Of a stretch of 64,000 nt of DNA, positions 48,852-58,270 are shown one piece after another. Origin of the DNA: Psychrobacter sp. BI730 (GTDB taxonomy: Bacteria; Pseudomonadota; Gammaproteobacteria; Pseudomonadales; Moraxellaceae); the NCBI RefSeq assembly GCF_013414195.1, contig NZ_JAATTV010000006.1:62001-126000 (forward strand), read 5' to 3'. A program made the translations under genes and the position numbers. Below the pieces are notes generated by a model. The model worked only from the letters and a program-made list of their open reading frames with translations, was not told where the DNA came from and searched no databases. Each line of letters begins with the position of its first letter. The stretch's first letter is position 1.

Positions 48852-50018
48852 TTAGAAAAGATTCTTTACCCAGCGTACGATATGTTCCCACGTACGGCTC
48901 ATAAAGCCTGACTGTTCGATATCATTGGTTGCGATGATAGGAACTGAGGCTACTGCTTTACCATCGATTACAGCCATCATTTTACCAACTTCCTGACCTT
49001 TTTTGATTGGTGCTTCTAAGCTCTCAGGAATATCCACCACTGTGGTAATTTTGTTTTTCTGGGTTTTACTGGTTAGAATTTGCAAGTTGTCGCCAGTTGC
49101 CAGTTCTACCTCGTCAGCTTCTCCAAACCATACTGGAAGCTTGCTAACGAACTGTCCAGCAGGCGCCTTGGTAACCGTTGTAAAGTGACCGAAACCCCAG
49201 TTAAGTAGTTCGCGTGACTGATCGGCGCGAGCTTGTTGGCTCTTGGTACCCATAATGACAGAGATTAGACGCATGCCTTCACGGTTGCTTGATGCAACCA
49301 AGCAGTAGCCTGCCGCATCAGTGTGGCCAGTTTTTAGGCCATCAACGGTTGGGTCAGTAATCAGCAAAGCATTACGGTTACCTTGGGTAATACCGTTATA
49401 CGTAAACTCTTTTTCTGCGTAGATACTATAGTAGTCGCCGCTGTTTTTGATAATAGCGCGCGCGAGTTTAGACAAATCCAAAGCAGATGCTAAATGACCT
49501 TCATCAGGCATACCGGTAGCATTGACAAAGTTAGAGTTCTCCATGCCAATTTTTTGTGCTTGTTCGTTCATTAAGATCGCAAACGAGGCTTCGCTACCAG
49601 CAATATGTTCAGCCATGGCTTTCGATGCATCATTACCTGATTGAATAATAATACCGCGTAGCATATCGATGACGCTGGCGGTTTTGTTCACAGACACATA
49701 CATACAAGATTGGCTGCTGCTACCACGGCACCATGCGTTTGGACTCATCAATACCTGTTCATCTTCTTTCAGGTCGCCTGATGCTAAGCGTTGCTCAATG
49801 ATATAACTGGTCATCATCTTAGTCAGAGAGGCCGGCGGTAGCGCCTCATTGGCGTTCTTTTGAGCCAAAATTTCGCCAGTGTTATAGTCCATCAACACAT
49901 AGGCAGTATTGTCCATTTCAGGTGGTTGAATGGCTGCGTTTGCCACTACTGCACTCATCGAGATACTTACACCAACTACCAGCTGTATCAGCTGATTTTT
50001 TACACGCTTTACTGTCAT
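48852..50018 (-). CDS. dacC: D-alanyl-D-alanine carboxypeptidase (PBP5/6 family)
   Basis: A low-molecular-weight penicillin-binding protein that removes the last D-alanine from peptidoglycan stem peptides. A signal peptide ends near VVANA-AI. The active-site motifs are SLTK (SxxK), SGN in IIQSGNDASKAMAE and KTG in DGLKTGHTDAAGYC. The C-terminal PBP5-type beta domain follows, and the terminus (WEHIVRWVKNLF) is an amphipathic helix for membrane attachment. At 388 residues the length is normal. Assignment as dacC rather than dacA is by convention only. Confidence 0.93.
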   Translation of the reverse strand: MTVKRVKNQLIQLVVGVSISMSAVVANAAIQPPEMDNTAYVLMDYNTGEILAQKNANEALPPASLTKMMTSYIIEQRLASGDLKEDEQVLMSPNAWCRGSSSQSCMYVSVNKTASVIDMLRGIIIQSGNDASKAMAEHIAGSEASFAILMNEQAQKIGMENSNFVNATGMPDEGHLASALDLSKLARAIIKNSGDYYSIYAEKEFTYNGITQGNRNALLITDPTVDGLKTGHTDAAGYCLVASSNREGMRLISVIMGTKSQQARADQSRELLNWGFGHFTTVTKAPAGQFVSKLPVWFGEADEVELATGDNLQILTSKTQKNKITTVVDIPESLEAPIKKGQEVGKMMAVIDGKAVASVPIIATNDIEQSGFMSRTWEHIVRWVKNLF

Positions 50019-50314
50019 ATATCATTACACCGCATCATGGAACCAAATGTATCTATCGCTTATGTTTTGTACCTATTTCCATACATTATTTTAAGCAGCA
50101 TGTCTTAAATGCAGTGTTTAAAATAATGTATCGATGAAAATAGTAACGCCTACACAATAGACATAAAATTAACGCCTTATCTTAGCAAAATGACTACCGA
50201 TGGGGAATCGATAAATGCAAAAATAAGGCAAGTTTGAAAAGAAAAATGAAGGCCTATCATATATTTGTTGTGACTATCATCTGACCAGTCTCTGTAATAA
50301 AAATTTAACGCTCA

Positions 50315-50368
50315 CAAAAAAGCCTGCTGCACTGCTTGTGAATAACAAGTAAAGTGACAGCAAGCTTT
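50315..50368 (-). terminator. Long imperfect hairpin terminator for the gene at 50519-50953
   Basis: On the minus strand, AAAGCTTGCTGTCACT and AGTGCAGCAGGCTTT pair with one mismatch and one bulge, an inner stem ACTTGT-ACAAG closes the loop, and TTTTTT follows. The rest of the 50019-50518 gap shows no gene. Confidence 0.7.
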
Positions 50369-50518
50369 GATGCTACAGACGTCTAAACAACCAGTTGATA
50401 AACTTTGCTTAATTGATGTTATAAAGAGTACATAGCTTTTATTTTATTATCATTGATACCAATATTATTAACACATTAAGCAGAGGACGCTAGTTATTGA
50501 ATTAAACTAGCTAGTTGT

Positions 50519-50953
50519 CTAATAATCCGCGTTTGCCAAATCTTCACATAGTGCTTTGTTTTCTTGCTTTGAGAATCCCATCGTCCAACTACGAATACCT
50601 TGTAGTATCTGGCGGTAGTCTTGCTGTGTAGATAGGTATTGAATAGCCGCTTTTGGATCTTCTAGAGAAGGCATTAGCTCATGCAGCTGTACAGTGTACG
50701 ACTTATAGAACCGCTGTTTTTGCTTACCATTTAGCATTGGTGGGCATATCTCTGATAGTACCTGCATCACCGCAATTTCGTGCTTAGTGATATTGATGCC
50801 AGACATGTCTAGCGGAATGGTAGTGCCAGAGTTATTCGCAGCATTAGAAGCTTGAGACAGCATAGCAACAGACGTTATCAGTCCTGCAATCCCAACTTTT
50901 GAGGCAGTATTTGCTATCACAGAAGCTATAGATAATATCGATTGTTTATTCAT
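50519..50953 (-). CDS. Small secreted protein of unknown function
   Basis: A 144-residue protein with a signal peptide (hydrophobic core VGIAGLITSVAMLSQAS, likely cleavage SNA-AN). The mature part is mostly helical with two cysteines (SEICPPM and ALCEDL), which could form one disulphide, and a FYKSYTVQLHELMP segment. I recognise no domain. It may be a lineage-restricted Moraxellaceae protein, which is an impression only. It stands alone, with its own terminator, divergent from surE. Confidence 0.75.
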   Translation of the reverse strand: MNKQSILSIASVIANTASKVGIAGLITSVAMLSQASNAANNSGTTIPLDMSGINITKHEIAVMQVLSEICPPMLNGKQKQRFYKSYTVQLHELMPSLEDPKAAIQYLSTQQDYRQILQGIRSWTMGFSKQENKALCEDLANADY

Positions 50954-51492
50954 TCAGTATTACACTCGCTCGTCTTTATTTAATGGTCATATGTTAATTG
51001 GTAAAAAAACAAAAGTCACATAAAATATTGATTTATGTGTAGATATCTTGTGAGCCAACACCATTTTTTAGCAACATATCAGTAGCATACCCTAATGACG
51101 TTACTTCAGTATCAGTACATCGGTTTGTATTGTTGTGGGGTGTTGCGTATTGTAACGCGATGCTTAATCTACTGGTTGTTATTCGTTTGATACAGATCTT
51201 GTTACGCTACTTTCATCGTATAATTATCAGCATAAGAAGAACACGATACTTTGCTAAAGACAGGGTTCGTGTCTTTATATTATTCAGTTATAATCGCCCA
51301 TGCTATCAAAATGAATATTTTTCTCTAGACTGAGATGTCATGTCATTGAAGAATTAGAGTATCATGTTTTCATTTTAAATATGAGCATCGTTCTTTGATG
51401 GCTATCTTGAACAGACATGGCACGATAGCAGAATGATCAAATAGAGATATAGAAAGACAGCTAACAAAATATTAACCACATACTGAGTAGAA
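50954..51492. other. Intergenic region upstream of surE
   Basis: About 540 AT-rich bases between divergent genes. The only open frame (67 codons from 51130) is basic and aromatic-rich, without a ribosome-binding site or domain, and is not called. Promoters for both neighbours must lie here, but I could not place them with confidence. Confidence 0.5.
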
Positions 51493-52311
51493 ATGAGATT
51501 TTTAATTAGTAATGATGACGGTGTGTACGCGCCAGGATTATTGGCACTATCTCAGGCATTATCGACTATTGGAGAAGTGGTTGTCGTCGCCCCGAACGAT
51601 GAACAAAGCGGTTATGCCAGTGCGTTAAGTGTTTCAAGACCACTGCATACGCATCAGTTGCCTTCTGGATTTGTAGCGGTAAATGGTTCACCAGCTGATT
51701 GTGTTTATCTAGCAATCCATGAGTTGTATCGTGATACTGACTTTGACTGCGTGATTACAGGTATCAACTCAGGGGCTAACTTGGGACAAGATGTGATGTT
51801 CTCTGGTACGTTCGGTGCTGCATTGACCGCGCAACTATCTGGTATCCCTGCTATAGCAACGTCTTTGGTAGGCGGGGGTGTCAAAAACGGCGGGCAAGAA
51901 TCAGCCAGTGATTATCAAGTGGCTGCACATGAAATCGTCAAGCTGCTTACTGAAACTTCGGTTTTAGAGATGCTCAAAAGTTTGCCCTATCATGTATTAA
52001 ACGTTAATATTCCTGATGTGCAGCATGCCGATGATATCAAGGGTCGAAAAATAACCTCGCTAGGCCATAAGCAGGCTGCTCAGCCAGTACGCCATATGAT
52101 AGACCCACGCGGTCGAGATGCGTATTGGTTGTCTCTACGAAAAGGTAAAAATGAGCGACCATCAGAGACGTCAATCGATGCGATACAAGCAAAGCAGGAT
52201 ATGATGATAGATTATCAAGCTGTAGCGGCAGGGTATATTAGTTTATCACCAGTACGCCTACATCATACGCCAACGGCAGCGCTGGATAGATTATCAACAC
52301 TCGCGCTATAA
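51493..52311 (+). CDS. surE: 5'-nucleotidase / polyphosphatase SurE
   Basis: SurE is a metal-dependent phosphatase acting on nucleoside monophosphates, linked to stationary-phase survival. RFLISNDDGVYAPGLLAL carries the metal-binding Asp pair, followed by VVAPNDEQSGYASALS, VNGSPADCVYLA and ITGINSGANLGQDVMFSGTF with the catalytic and metal-binding asparagines. At 272 residues the length is normal. In many proteobacteria surE is followed by pcm, nlpD and rpoS; here pcm and rpoS are missing. Confidence 0.95.
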   Translation: MRFLISNDDGVYAPGLLALSQALSTIGEVVVVAPNDEQSGYASALSVSRPLHTHQLPSGFVAVNGSPADCVYLAIHELYRDTDFDCVITGINSGANLGQDVMFSGTFGAALTAQLSGIPAIATSLVGGGVKNGGQESASDYQVAAHEIVKLLTETSVLEMLKSLPYHVLNVNIPDVQHADDIKGRKITSLGHKQAAQPVRHMIDPRGRDAYWLSLRKGKNERPSETSIDAIQAKQDMMIDYQAVAAGYISLSPVRLHHTPTAALDRLSTLAL

Positions 52312-52446
52312 ATTCTATAAGATATAATCCATACCGGCTTATTAAACACTGACGTGTTATGAGAATATCAGAAGACTCTTGTATGGCATTAAGATCTTTT
52401 GAATGATTAAACAATGAATGAGCAACACAAAGAATAGGAACCTTGT

Positions 52447-53235
52447 ATGAAAAAAATCATAGCTGGATCGCACCTTGTTAAAGCCGCGTTGATTGGTACT
52501 ATGGCAGTCGCTACTCTATCTGTCGTTGGCTGTGCAACGAAGCCTACCTATCAATCAGCAAACCAAGCAGGTCCTAAGATTATTACTAACGCGCAAGGCG
52601 TCCCTAACTATCACCGTGTACAACGCGGCGATACGGTCAGCCAGATTGCAGCGCGCTATCGTCTGAACTACCGCCAAATCGGGGCGATGAACAATTTAGA
52701 TAGTAAATACACCATCTATAGTGGCCAATGGCTCAAACTATGGCAAGGCAATGCGGCCACCACTGCAAGTAACAATAGCTATAGTGCCCCAGTTCAAACG
52801 CAACCAACTTATACGCCACCTGTGACCCAATCTCAAACACCAGCTTATGAGGCCACTGCCAACTCGACCTCTGGTTATGATTATCCTACGCGTAACCCAG
52901 TGACTCGTAATATTGACCCTGCTACGGGCAATATGGGAATGTGGTTTGCGGGCAAAGTTGGTGATCCAGTACTTGCCAGCCAATCAGGAACTGTGCTTTA
53001 CTCAGGCAACGGTCTGCCAGAGTATGGCAATCTAATTATGATTCGTCATAGTGATAACTACATCACAGCCTACGCGCACAATAGCCAATTATTGGTGCAA
53101 GAGGGCGATACAGTACAGCGTGGCCAACGTATTGCTAGTATGGGTAGCAGTGGTCAGACCAATGAGGTAGGCTTAGAGTTTCAAGTTCGCTTAAATGGTA
53201 ATCCTATTGACCCACGTAGCGTACTTGGGCGTTAG
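52447..53235 (+). CDS. nlpD: NlpD-like LysM / M23 peptidase-fold lipoprotein
   Basis: Likely an activator of an N-acetylmuramyl-L-alanine amidase in cell separation. A lipobox VVGC ends the signal peptide. A LysM domain (YHRVQRGDTVSQIAARYRLN, residues about 55-102) binds peptidoglycan. A Thr/Pro/Gln-rich linker follows, then an M23 (LytM) fold from about residue 165 (GDPVLASQSGTVLYSGNG, NYITAYAHNSQLLVQEGDTV). The zinc ligands are not intact: GLEFQVRL stands where active enzymes have HxH. That matches E. coli NlpD, which is inactive itself but activates AmiC. Confidence 0.9.
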   Translation: MKKIIAGSHLVKAALIGTMAVATLSVVGCATKPTYQSANQAGPKIITNAQGVPNYHRVQRGDTVSQIAARYRLNYRQIGAMNNLDSKYTIYSGQWLKLWQGNAATTASNNSYSAPVQTQPTYTPPVTQSQTPAYEATANSTSGYDYPTRNPVTRNIDPATGNMGMWFAGKVGDPVLASQSGTVLYSGNGLPEYGNLIMIRHSDNYITAYAHNSQLLVQEGDTVQRGQRIASMGSSGQTNEVGLEFQVRLNGNPIDPRSVLGR

Positions 53236-53304
53236 ACTTAAATAATAGCTACGGATAGCTTGGCCACTGTGAGCCATTTTATTTATTCATGTTTGAGATT
53301 TTTT

Positions 53305-54603
53305 ATGAGATTAAAAAAGCAATACCTCACCTTTATGCCAGCATTAGTGATGGTTGGGTGTACAAGCCAGCAGGCAATGCAAAGTAAGCCTGTTCGTCAA
53401 GGCGGCGTTGAGATTACTCAAACTCAAACCGTTCAGGTCAAACCAACACCTGCGCCAGTCGTAAAGCCGCAGCCTGCGCCCAAGCCTAGCTATAGTAGTT
53501 TTTCTGATTGGAAGTCAGACTTTTCTATGCGTGCTATCTCGTCAGGCTATGATGCCCAAGTGATTGGTCGATTGCTTGACTCTGCTTATCTAAATCAGCA
53601 AGTCATCTCATTAGATTCAGGTCAGCCTGAGTTTTCTAAGATGCCGTGGGAATACGTAGATTCTGCGGTATCAAGTGGACGCGTCAGTGTAGGTAAACGT
53701 AAATTTGCTGAGCAACGTGCTTATTTGTCTCAGCTAGAGTCTCAGTATGGGGTTAATGCAGAGATTATCGCTGCGATATGGGGTATGGAGTCATCGTATG
53801 GCGCTGTGACTGGCAATAGTGATTTGCCAAGTTCGCTTGCCAGCCTTGCCTATGATGGTCGTCGTCAAGAGTTTGCTGAAACACAGTTGCTATCGTTAGC
53901 GACACTGCTACAACGCGGTGACGTATCATGGTCACAACTCGATGGTTCTTGGGCAGGCGGCATGGGACAAACCCAGTTTATCCCTGAGACTTGGCTCAAA
54001 CAAGGGGTCGATGGTGATGGCAATGGACATCGCAATCCTTGGGCGACTGGTGATGCACTAGCCTCGACGGCCAACTATCTTAGCAATTCAGGTTGGGTTC
54101 GTGGCTTAGCACCGTTTTATGAGGCAACGGTGCCAGCATCGTTTGATTACTCAGTGGTTGGTAGCAAACAACCTGCTGCTAGATGGGCTGCGATGGGTGT
54201 CGATACGATAGCGGACGTTTACCTAGATGCCAATACTCAGATGGAGCTATGGTTACCCGCTGGTAAGGATGGTCCAGTATTATTGCTAAGCCCAAACTTT
54301 GATGTGATTAAAGTCTATAACAACTCATCAAGTTATGCGTTGGGTGTCAGTCTGCTAGGCAACACGATTAATGGACAAAGCGGTTTGCAAAAGTCTTGGC
54401 CTCGTTATGAGCGTCCATTATCGACCACACAAGTGACTAACCTACAACGTCGTTTGACTAGCATGGGTTATGATACCAAAGGCGCTGATGGTATCGTGGG
54501 TACCAATACTCGTATGGCATTCCAGCGCTGGCAAGCAGATAATGGCCAAACGCCAGATGGATTCATTACTCAAAACAGTGCGTCTTCATTGGCTGGATGG
54601 TGA
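53305..54603 (+). CDS. mltB: Lytic murein transglycosylase B-like lipoprotein
   Basis: Cleaves the MurNAc-GlcNAc bond of peptidoglycan with formation of an anhydro ring. The lipobox is MVGC. The SLT_2 (MltB) domain includes ISSGYDAQVIGRLLDSAYLN, AAIWGMESSYGAVTGN with the catalytic glutamate, SWAGGMGQTQFIPETWL and DGDGNGHRNPWATGDALAS. A peptidoglycan-binding domain closes the protein (VTNLQRRLTSMGYDTKGADG). The frame opens at 53260, but starting at ATG 53305 (MRLKKQYLTF) gives a normal lipoprotein signal. It may act with nlpD upstream. Confidence 0.9.
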   Translation: MRLKKQYLTFMPALVMVGCTSQQAMQSKPVRQGGVEITQTQTVQVKPTPAPVVKPQPAPKPSYSSFSDWKSDFSMRAISSGYDAQVIGRLLDSAYLNQQVISLDSGQPEFSKMPWEYVDSAVSSGRVSVGKRKFAEQRAYLSQLESQYGVNAEIIAAIWGMESSYGAVTGNSDLPSSLASLAYDGRRQEFAETQLLSLATLLQRGDVSWSQLDGSWAGGMGQTQFIPETWLKQGVDGDGNGHRNPWATGDALASTANYLSNSGWVRGLAPFYEATVPASFDYSVVGSKQPAARWAAMGVDTIADVYLDANTQMELWLPAGKDGPVLLLSPNFDVIKVYNNSSSYALGVSLLGNTINGQSGLQKSWPRYERPLSTTQVTNLQRRLTSMGYDTKGADGIVGTNTRMAFQRWQADNGQTPDGFITQNSASSLAGW

Positions 54604-54710
54604 GGTAGGCTGAGGGTATTTATACATTGTATAAAAGCGGCTCTTTTTAATCGTATTTAGCCATTATTAATTAGCCACTAGTCATCAAATGATAATTTAC
54701 TTTGTTCTAC

Positions 54711-54739
54711 AAAAAGCACCTTGCCAAGGTGCTTTTTTT
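54711..54739. terminator. Rho-independent terminator after the mltB-like gene
   Basis: AAAAAGCACCTT, loop GCC, AAGGTGCTTTTTTT. It separates the cell-wall genes from the molybdenum cofactor operon. The rest of the gap to 55024 shows no gene. Confidence 0.92.
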
Positions 54740-55024
54740 GTCTCAATCTATGTCTGATTTTGCTGACATCTTTAACACAATGGACAATGCAATAAATATC
54801 AAATATTAAGACCAGTGTAATCTGGCTTTATTCAAAACTTATCAGGACAAGGTTAATACAAGAAAGTTGATACTTTGAATGATAGACTCTAGATAATGTG
54901 TTTTTTAACGATGACTTTTACTCAGAGTTTTCAGTGACAGTCTTTAATGATCATCTTAAATAACAGTTTCGATTACGAATAATTAGAACGACAGTAATTA
55001 GAACGACAGAAAGAGCGTGACCTT

Positions 55025-56320
55025 ATGATTACCATGGAAGAATTACAAGCTGCGATACAGCATCGGATAGATAATTATCATATTACTGACTTTCCGCTAC
55101 AAAAAAGAGCCGTCTACACTCTAGAGTTGCTGGATAGCTTAAACCATATACTGGCTCAAGATATTGCTTCGCCTTTTGATGTGCCGCGACAAAATCTATC
55201 TGCTATGGATGGCTATGCGATTGCAAAGGGAAGTGAGTTATCAGAAAGCAGTACTATCGAAATCATTGGTGAGTCGCAAGCTGGCAGTGCTTATACTGGT
55301 GAGATAGCGGCAGGGCAAGGGGTACGTATTTTTACGGGTGCAGTCGTGCCAGATTGCTGTGATACGGTCATTATGCAAGAGAATACGAATTTTGCAGATA
55401 TCAGAGCAACCATTGATAAATCTCGACCTTATAACATTACGCTCACGCAAACTGCCGAAGTTAACAATAATATCCGCTCACAAGGCGAAGAGATTGAGTC
55501 TGGCGAAGCCGTACTAAAAATTGGCAAACGCCTCAATTCTGCCGATATTAGCTTACTGGCTAACCTTGGTATTAGCCAAGTGTACGTGTTCCAGCCGCTT
55601 GTCGTAGGTGTGTTAGCAACAGGTGATGAGCTCGTAGCTATTGGCAATGAGCTGCAAAGCCTAGCCCAAATATATAACTCTAATACTCCGACGCTCAAAA
55701 GCTTGCTATCAGATCTGCCTATCACTATTCGTGATTATGGCATTATCCCTGATAACCTAGAGCAGACAACTATCGCAGTCAATGAGGCTATGCAGGACTG
55801 TGATGTACTGATATCGACTGCAGGTGTCTCTGTTGGTGACTATGATTTTTTGACCACTGTGATCGAAACATTAGGTCAGATTAACCATTATAAAGTGGCG
55901 ATGAAGCCTGGTAAGCCTTTCGTATTTGGTGAATTGAATAAAAATCTCGATAAGCCGGTATTGTATTTTGGCCTACCGGGCAATCCGCTCTCTACGGTTG
56001 TAGGTACGCTACAGTTTGTGATACCTGCATTATGGCAAATGTCAGGTGCTAGCGTGTCAGAGCAGCCGATGCCGCTAACGATCAAAGCCAAACTCATCAG
56101 TGATATCAGAAAATCTCCCGGCCGCAAAGACTTTCAGCGTGGCGTACTGTCACGAGATGAGACAGGTCATTATCAAGTTGAGTGCTTTTCAAGACAGCAG
56201 TCACATAGAATCAAACAGCTGAGCCGCGCTAATTGCTTCATTGTGTTGGATAAAGATAGTGGGAACGTAGCAGCTGGTAATGACGTCGTTGTACAACCGT
56301 TTCCTTGGCTACATCGCTAA
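55025..56320 (+). CDS. moeA: Molybdopterin molybdenumtransferase
   Basis: MoeA inserts molybdate into adenylylated molybdopterin. DVPRQNLSAMDGYAIA near the N-terminus, AGQGVRIFTGAVVPDCCDTVIMQEN in the middle, GVLATGDELVAIG, the MoCF-binding STAGVSVGDYDF and MKPGKPFVFG with LPGNPLSTVVG are all family motifs. At 431 residues the length is normal. It opens an operon of nine molybdenum genes, and starts at ATG 55025 or three codons later. Confidence 0.95.
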   Translation: MITMEELQAAIQHRIDNYHITDFPLQKRAVYTLELLDSLNHILAQDIASPFDVPRQNLSAMDGYAIAKGSELSESSTIEIIGESQAGSAYTGEIAAGQGVRIFTGAVVPDCCDTVIMQENTNFADIRATIDKSRPYNITLTQTAEVNNNIRSQGEEIESGEAVLKIGKRLNSADISLLANLGISQVYVFQPLVVGVLATGDELVAIGNELQSLAQIYNSNTPTLKSLLSDLPITIRDYGIIPDNLEQTTIAVNEAMQDCDVLISTAGVSVGDYDFLTTVIETLGQINHYKVAMKPGKPFVFGELNKNLDKPVLYFGLPGNPLSTVVGTLQFVIPALWQMSGASVSEQPMPLTIKAKLISDIRKSPGRKDFQRGVLSRDETGHYQVECFSRQQSHRIKQLSRANCFIVLDKDSGNVAAGNDVVVQPFPWLHR

Positions 56321-56442
56321 TTCATCGTTTGCCAATTTATTGTAAGGTGGTCGCACAAAATCAGAGAGCAACCTTACACTGGTATGCTAAATACGAATAA
56401 CAAAGTAGTGCTTATAGTAAGCAGTACTGATGGCAGTAACAT

Positions 56443-57555
56443 ATGATTGATGACAACATAGATGACAAACACAAAATAGACAGCCCGCAACTGTATTCAC
56501 CGAGCTTGGCACCGGCATTATCTGATGGCTACATAGAGCCTTCCTTGGTCGTGCCCACTGAGCAGATGAGTGACTATCACCAACCGCTAACCGATGGGCT
56601 TGCACGGCGTCTGACTTACTTGCGTCTATCCATTACTGACTTTTGTAATTTTCGCTGTGAGTATTGCCTGCCAAATGGCTATCAAGGTAAGCGGCCTGAT
56701 GATGAGCTGAGTATCTCTGAAATTGCAACTTTGGTGCGCGGCTTTGCTCAAGTAGGTACCAAAAAAGTTAGAATTACAGGTGGTGAGCCCTCTATTCGTC
56801 GTGATGTTGTCGAAATTATCGAAACGATTAAGCAAACTGACGGTATCGAGACGGTCGCGATGACCAGCAACGGTTATAAATTGGGTAAACATATAGCCAA
56901 CTGGCAAGCTGCTGGACTTGATCAGCTCAATATCAGTATGGACAGTTTTGATGCCGCTACTTTTCATAAAATGACAGGCTTTGATACCTTGCCGCAGATA
57001 TTGGCTGACATGGATACGTTGTTAGAAACGACTGATATCAAACTGAAAATAAATAGTGTCTTAATGGCAGAGACTGCTTTTGAGAACTTAGTCACGGCGA
57101 TCGACTATGTCAAAGACAGACAAGTGACCTATCGCTTTATTGAATTTATGCAGACCAGTGACAATAGCGATTTGTTTTTTGCTCAGCATGCTCAGTCTGA
57201 TATTATCACTGATTACTTGTTAGAAAATGGCTGGCAGCCGCACGAGCGCGGTAGTGCCGATGGTCCCGCAGTAGAGTATAGCCACCCTGAATATGTCGGT
57301 CGTATCGGTATGATTGCCCCATATGCGGCGCACTTCTGTGATACCTGTAACCGCTTGCGCGTAAGCAGCCAAGGCAAGGTGCATTTGTGTCTGTTTGACC
57401 AAGGCAACTACGATATCCGTCCATACCTACAGCAAGACGATATCCAAGGACTGGTGAACACTTTACATAGTTTTATGCCAATCAAGCCTGAGCATCATCA
57501 TTTGCATGACTCTAACAGTGGCATCATGCACAATCTATCGATAATCGGCGGATAA
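56443..57555 (+). CDS. moaA: GTP 3',8-cyclase
   Basis: MoaA is the radical-SAM enzyme that starts molybdenum cofactor synthesis from GTP. The SAM cluster motif is DFCNFRCEYCLP, with the second cluster in HFCDTCNRLRVSSQGKVHLC. KVRITGGEPSIRRDVVEII and the C-terminal Gly-Gly (IIGG), needed for activity, are present. The first 45 residues are a polar extension not found in most homologues. A later ATG near the RLTYLRLS segment cannot be excluded but none is well placed. 370 residues. Confidence 0.95.
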   Translation: MIDDNIDDKHKIDSPQLYSPSLAPALSDGYIEPSLVVPTEQMSDYHQPLTDGLARRLTYLRLSITDFCNFRCEYCLPNGYQGKRPDDELSISEIATLVRGFAQVGTKKVRITGGEPSIRRDVVEIIETIKQTDGIETVAMTSNGYKLGKHIANWQAAGLDQLNISMDSFDAATFHKMTGFDTLPQILADMDTLLETTDIKLKINSVLMAETAFENLVTAIDYVKDRQVTYRFIEFMQTSDNSDLFFAQHAQSDIITDYLLENGWQPHERGSADGPAVEYSHPEYVGRIGMIAPYAAHFCDTCNRLRVSSQGKVHLCLFDQGNYDIRPYLQQDDIQGLVNTLHSFMPIKPEHHHLHDSNSGIMHNLSIIGG

Positions 57556-57682
57556 AAAATCTTGAGTCTGCAATCATGACGCTGATAGAGACTGCTTTCC
57601 AATGCAATCATTTTTCAATATAGTTTTTTGATACAACCGTTTTTTAATACAATTATAAAATGACATCTATAAAGGATTATTT

Positions 57683-58213
57683 ATGAGTAAGCCTGCTGCA
57701 CAATTTACACCGCTTAATATTGCTGTATTGACCGTTTCTGATAGCCGTACGCTGGCAGAAGATACATCAGGTCAGTACTTAGTAGATAGCTTGACTGAAG
57801 CAGGGCATCATTTGGCAGATCGCCAACTAATCACCGACGATATTTACCAGATTCGCGCAGTCATCAGTGGTTGGATTGCTAGTCCAGACGTTCATGCGGT
57901 TATCACCACTGGCGGCACAGGGTTCTTCATCAGAGATAGCATGCCAGAAGCTGTGAGGGTGCTGTTTGATAAATCAATCGATGGTTTTGGTGAAATGTTC
58001 CGTTTAATCTCAAAAGATGAAATCGGTATGTCTACCGTACAATCGCGAGCAGTTGCTGGCATGGCCAATGGTACGGGTATATTCTGTCTACCAGGTTCTT
58101 CTGGTGCTTGCCGTACTGGTTGGGAAAATATCTTAAGAGATCAGTTTGATAGCCGTACTCGTCCGTGCAATTTTGTGCCGCATTTTTTGGCACAAAATCC
58201 TAGCCATGATTGA
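57683..58213 (+). CDS. moaB: Molybdopterin adenylyltransferase-type protein MoaB
   Basis: A MoCF-biosynthesis fold protein, related to MogA, that binds or adenylylates molybdopterin. LNIAVLTVSDSRTLAEDTSG at the start, VITTGGTGFFIRDSMPEAV and IFCLPGSSGACRTGWENIL are the family motifs. At 176 residues the length is normal. No separate mogA is present in the window, so MoaB may do that job. AAAGGA lies before the ATG. Confidence 0.93.
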   Translation: MSKPAAQFTPLNIAVLTVSDSRTLAEDTSGQYLVDSLTEAGHHLADRQLITDDIYQIRAVISGWIASPDVHAVITTGGTGFFIRDSMPEAVRVLFDKSIDGFGEMFRLISKDEIGMSTVQSRAVAGMANGTGIFCLPGSSGACRTGWENILRDQFDSRTRPCNFVPHFLAQNPSHD

Positions 58214-58270
58214 GTTGTAAATAATTGAGCCAAGATTGATATTAAATCAAAACTGATAGGTAATGGCACA

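Noticed and set aside
51130..51333. 67-codon open frame upstream of surE
   Set aside because: Basic and aromatic-rich with no recognisable feature and no ribosome-binding site; likely chance.
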